A DNA stretch of 49,936 bases from an uncultured Oscillospiraceae bacterium (GTDB lineage Bacteria; Bacillota; Clostridia; Oscillospirales; Oscillospiraceae): the NCBI GenBank assembly GCA_947627285.1, contig CANQVL010000016.1, positions 1 through 49,936 of the forward strand. Reading direction: 5' to 3'. Positions 47,905 to 49,936 of the stretch are shown piece by piece. Position 1 is the stretch's first letter; each line of letters begins with the position of its first letter. Under the pieces are notes generated by a model that was given only the letters and a program-made list of their open reading frames with translations, did no database searches and was not told where the DNA came from. The translations under genes and the position numbers were made by a program.

Positions 47905-49380
47905 TTAAACTATTTTGGAAAACAATGACTTCATAGCTGGGTAAATCTCTTTGAATTGTTGGTATCGCTCGTCGTAGAGCCTTGTCAGCTCCGGTTCCGG
48001 CTCCGTGGTGGAGGCGACGGTCACCAGCGCGTCGCACGCGGCCTGGACGGTGGGATAGCGCCCGTCCGCCACCATCGCCAGGATCGCGCCGCCGTAACCG
48101 GGGCCCTGCTCCGTTGCCACCATGTCCAGGGAAATTCCCAGAACGTTGGCGAGGATCTTGCGCCACAGGGGAGATTTCGCCCCGCCGCCGCAGATGTTGG
48201 AGCGGGGGATTTCGACGCCAAGAGATTTTGCCACCTCGAAGCTGTCCCGGATGGCGAACGCCACGCCCTCCAGCACCGCTTGGGTCATGTCCGCGTGGGT
48301 GGTGTCCATGGTGAGACCCGTAAATGTCCCACGGGCGTTTGTGTCGTTGATGGGACTGCGCTCGCCCATGAGATATGGCAGGAAGTAGACGTGGTTGCGC
48401 CCCAGCCTGTCGGGGGCTATCTTCGCCTGCTCCGAGGCGTAGTCCTTGTCGCCTGAGACCTCATCCATCCACCACTTGTTGCAGCTGGCGGCAGAGAGCA
48501 TACAGCCCATGAGATGATACCCCCCGTCGGCGTGGGCGAAGGAGTGCAGGGCGTTGTGGGGGTCCACGCCGAATTTATCGGAGGAGATGAACACCGTCCC
48601 GGAGGTGCCGAGGGATATGTTGCAGCCCCCCGCGCCCACGGTGCCGGTGCCCACCGCTGCCGCGGCGTTGTCCCCCGCCCCGGCGCAGACCTTTACAGTC
48701 TCGGGCAGCCCAAATTCCGCCGCCACGCGGGGCTTTAGCGTTCCAACGCACTCCCAGCTCTCATGGAGCTTTGGCAGCTGCGCCTCGGTGACGCCGCATA
48801 TCTCCAGCATCTCCTTGGACCAGCGCTTGTTCCGGACGTCCAGAAGGAGCATGCCGGAGGCGTCGGAGTAGTCCGTGGCGTGTGCGCCGGTCATTTTGTA
48901 GACCAGGTAGTCCTTGGGGAGCATGATCTTGGAAATGCGGGCGAAGCTTTCCGGCTCGTTTGCCCTCATCCAGAGGATCTTCGGCGCGGTGAACCCGGCG
49001 AAGGTGATGTTGGCTGTGTACTGGCTCAGTTTGTCCCGGCCCACCGTCTCGTTGAGAAAGTCCGTCTCCTTGGCGGTGCGCCCGTCGTTCCAGAGTATGG
49101 CGGGGCGGATAACGTTGTCCCGGTCGTCCAGCGCCACAAGCCCGTGCATTTGCCCGCCCAGGCCGATGGCGCGCACGCTTTTTGGGTCCACGCCCGCTAT
49201 GAGCTCCGGCACGCCCGCCAGAACAGCGTTCCACCAATCCTCCGGCTCCTGCTCGCTCCAGCCGGGGTGGGGGAAGCTGAGTGGATACTCCTTTGTCACC
49301 TCTCCGGTCACCCTTCCTGCCTCGTCCACCAGCAAAAGCTTCACCGCAGAGGTCCCAAGGTCGATACCAATGTAACACAT
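47905..49380 (-). CDS. xylB: Xylulokinase
   Basis: At 491 residues, this FGGY-family kinase phosphorylates D-xylulose to D-xylulose 5-phosphate for the pentose phosphate pathway. The phosphate-1 loop is GIDLGTSAVKLLLVD. GLGGQMHGLVALD is the xylulokinase-specific MHG block near residue 75; DYSDASGMLLLDV, AGAGDNAAAAVGTG and ICGGGAKSPLWRKILANVL complete the fold. ATG 49380 is preferred because AGGAG lies 9 bases upstream; an in-frame start 30 bases earlier would cover it. It stands alone, with no xylose isomerase next to it. It could also process pentuloses from arabinan breakdown after epimerisation, but xylulose is the default. Confidence 0.93.
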   Translation of the reverse strand: MCYIGIDLGTSAVKLLLVDEAGRVTGEVTKEYPLSFPHPGWSEQEPEDWWNAVLAGVPELIAGVDPKSVRAIGLGGQMHGLVALDDRDNVIRPAILWNDGRTAKETDFLNETVGRDKLSQYTANITFAGFTAPKILWMRANEPESFARISKIMLPKDYLVYKMTGAHATDYSDASGMLLLDVRNKRWSKEMLEICGVTEAQLPKLHESWECVGTLKPRVAAEFGLPETVKVCAGAGDNAAAAVGTGTVGAGGCNISLGTSGTVFISSDKFGVDPHNALHSFAHADGGYHLMGCMLSAASCNKWWMDEVSGDKDYASEQAKIAPDRLGRNHVYFLPYLMGERSPINDTNARGTFTGLTMDTTHADMTQAVLEGVAFAIRDSFEVAKSLGVEIPRSNICGGGAKSPLWRKILANVLGISLDMVATEQGPGYGGAILAMVADGRYPTVQAACDALVTVASTTEPEPELTRLYDERYQQFKEIYPAMKSLFSKIV

Positions 49381-49549
49381 CTCTGTCTGCTCCTTTCGTT
49401 TATCCCGCATTGTGATTCCACAGCTTCGTCAAATCCATTATAACCGCGTCCCCGCCTTATGGCAAGCCCTTTTTGCCCCGTCTGAGTCATCTCGCCCCAA
49501 CAGGCTCCGCGCGCAAAATGGACAGACCGTCAAAAACCCATAATTCAAT

Positions 49550-49828
49550 ATTTTTCCGGCGGCATGTACGTCGGAAAAATCACCTTTTGTCGCGCAAGTG
49601 TGCCGCCTTCGGCGGTGCGCGAAATAGGGGTCCCCAACGGACGGAAGTCCGTTGGGGAGAGGACGAGCCGAGCCAGCGCCTGAGCCCTGCGCTTGCGCGG
49701 GGCGAGGTTAAGCGGCTCGAGCGAGGACGACGACAGCAGGGTAATTTTCTCTGAATTTCGCAAAATTCAGAGAAAACTACCCGCACGTTCCCCCTTGTCG
49801 GCAAAGGCCAGCGGTCTTTGCCGACAAT
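49550..49828 (-). repeat. Multi-hairpin intergenic repeat, copy 6 (long form)
   Basis: Read leftward. H1: 49813-49827 with 49795-49809. Box GGGGGAACGTGCGG. H2: stem TTTTCTCTGAATTT with its complement (about 49742-49778), loop TGCG on the minus strand. The long H3 region has the stem CGAGCC/GGCTCG around a segment starting GCTTAACCTCGCCCCGC, the stem CCCCAACGGAC/GTCCGTTGGGG, and an extra GCCGCC/GGCGGC stem. It closes with the GCGCGACAAAAGG box and H4. It pairs with copy 2 as the long class but has different bases in nearly every stem. Confidence 0.85.
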
Positions 49829-49902
49829 CAAAAACGCTCCGGCAAAAGCTGGGGCATCATAAGAAAGTTTTATCAAGTTTTGCAGGGACGGCATGATTTC
49901 GG

Positions 49903-49936
49903 TCATGCCGTTTCCTGCTTTTCCTGTTCCATCAGC
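49903..49936 (-). CDS. Possible C-terminal end of a protein
   Basis: On the minus strand a frame enters from the right edge and reads LMEQEKQETA before TGA (49903-49905). The charged end is plausible for a coding tail, but ten residues cannot identify a protein. A long hairpin follows (GCAGG..ACGGCATGA with TCATGCCGT..CCTGC, about 49881-49918) without a clear U-run. Between 49381 and this point there is only the repeat and AT-richer spacer. Confidence 0.3.
   Translation of the reverse strand, partial: LMEQEKQETA

Noticed and set aside
97-49828. Insertion sequence or transposase behind the repeat element
   Set aside because: No transposase gene, no terminal inverted repeats and no clear target duplication are seen at the copies. 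Mobilisation in trans remains possible but is not supported here.
1-49936. tRNA, rRNA genes, prophage or origin signals
   Set aside because: Reading the intergenic stretches showed no cloverleaf with a TTCRA loop, no rRNA blocks, no phage structural genes and no DnaA-box cluster; an exhaustive tRNA scan was not possible.

Overview
The window looks like the chromosome of a GC-rich, strictly fermentative Firmicute, most likely a gut Clostridium relative of the Oscillospirales type. The basis is mixed: purine-rich ribosome binding sites, LplB/YtcP-type sugar importers, a YesL-type membrane protein, propanediol-forming FucO, a DUF6171-like small protein, and gene content close to the Bacillus subtilis yes/yte rhamnogalacturonan locus. 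This placement is inference; no rRNA or other marker gene is present.

Most of 346-43660 is one large locus for taking up and dismantling rhamnogalacturonan I (RG-I), the rhamnose/galacturonate backbone of pectin with its galactan and arabinan side chains. From left to right it holds: (a) a leftward rhamnose operon rhaB-rhaA-rhaD-fucO (5060-346) with a divergent AraC regulator; (b) a leftward operon AraC - YesL-like - membrane-anchored unknown - GH115 - GH28 (12238-6199); (c) a rightward ABC importer, two permeases plus a lipoprotein, with a strongly structured leader and a strong terminator (12501-16432); (d) a rightward enzyme run: small membrane protein, GH106-like rhamnosidase, PL11 lyase fused to a CE12 esterase, CE4-like deacetylase, CE12 esterase, GH112 phosphorylase, GH51 arabinofuranosidase, DUF6171-like protein, rhamnose mutarotase and GH105 (16528-30104); (e) a leftward operon of two GH2 enzymes and a GH35 (37470-30397). 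A two-component system, a DUF4430/ECF S-component pair and a third GH2 follow.

None of the carbohydrate-active enzymes shows a signal peptide. The model is therefore uptake of RG-I oligosaccharides through the lipoprotein-dependent importer, cytoplasmic deacetylation and trimming, phosphorolysis of Gal-Rha, and conversion of rhamnose to dihydroxyacetone phosphate plus lactaldehyde, which FucO reduces to 1,2-propanediol. The importer has no ATPase next to it; the protein fragment at 1-93 may be the end of a shared MsmX-like ATPase.

From 43846 onward the content is housekeeping or accessory: ferritin, a KtrB/KtrA-type potassium system, a Lys-to-Arg S24-like protein, an AT-richer papain-like protein and xylulokinase.

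Two non-coding structures stand out. First, a multi-hairpin intergenic element occurs in six copies plus one relic (97, 28654, 30102, 40113, 43672, 47814, 49550). Its linker boxes are conserved, while its long stems change sequence between copies and stay paired, usually capped by a TGCG tetraloop. Second, 39946-40105, just after the histidine kinase, has the layout of a small RNA with a -10 box, several hairpins with C/U-rich loops that could pair with Shine-Dalgarno sequences, and a terminator-like stem.
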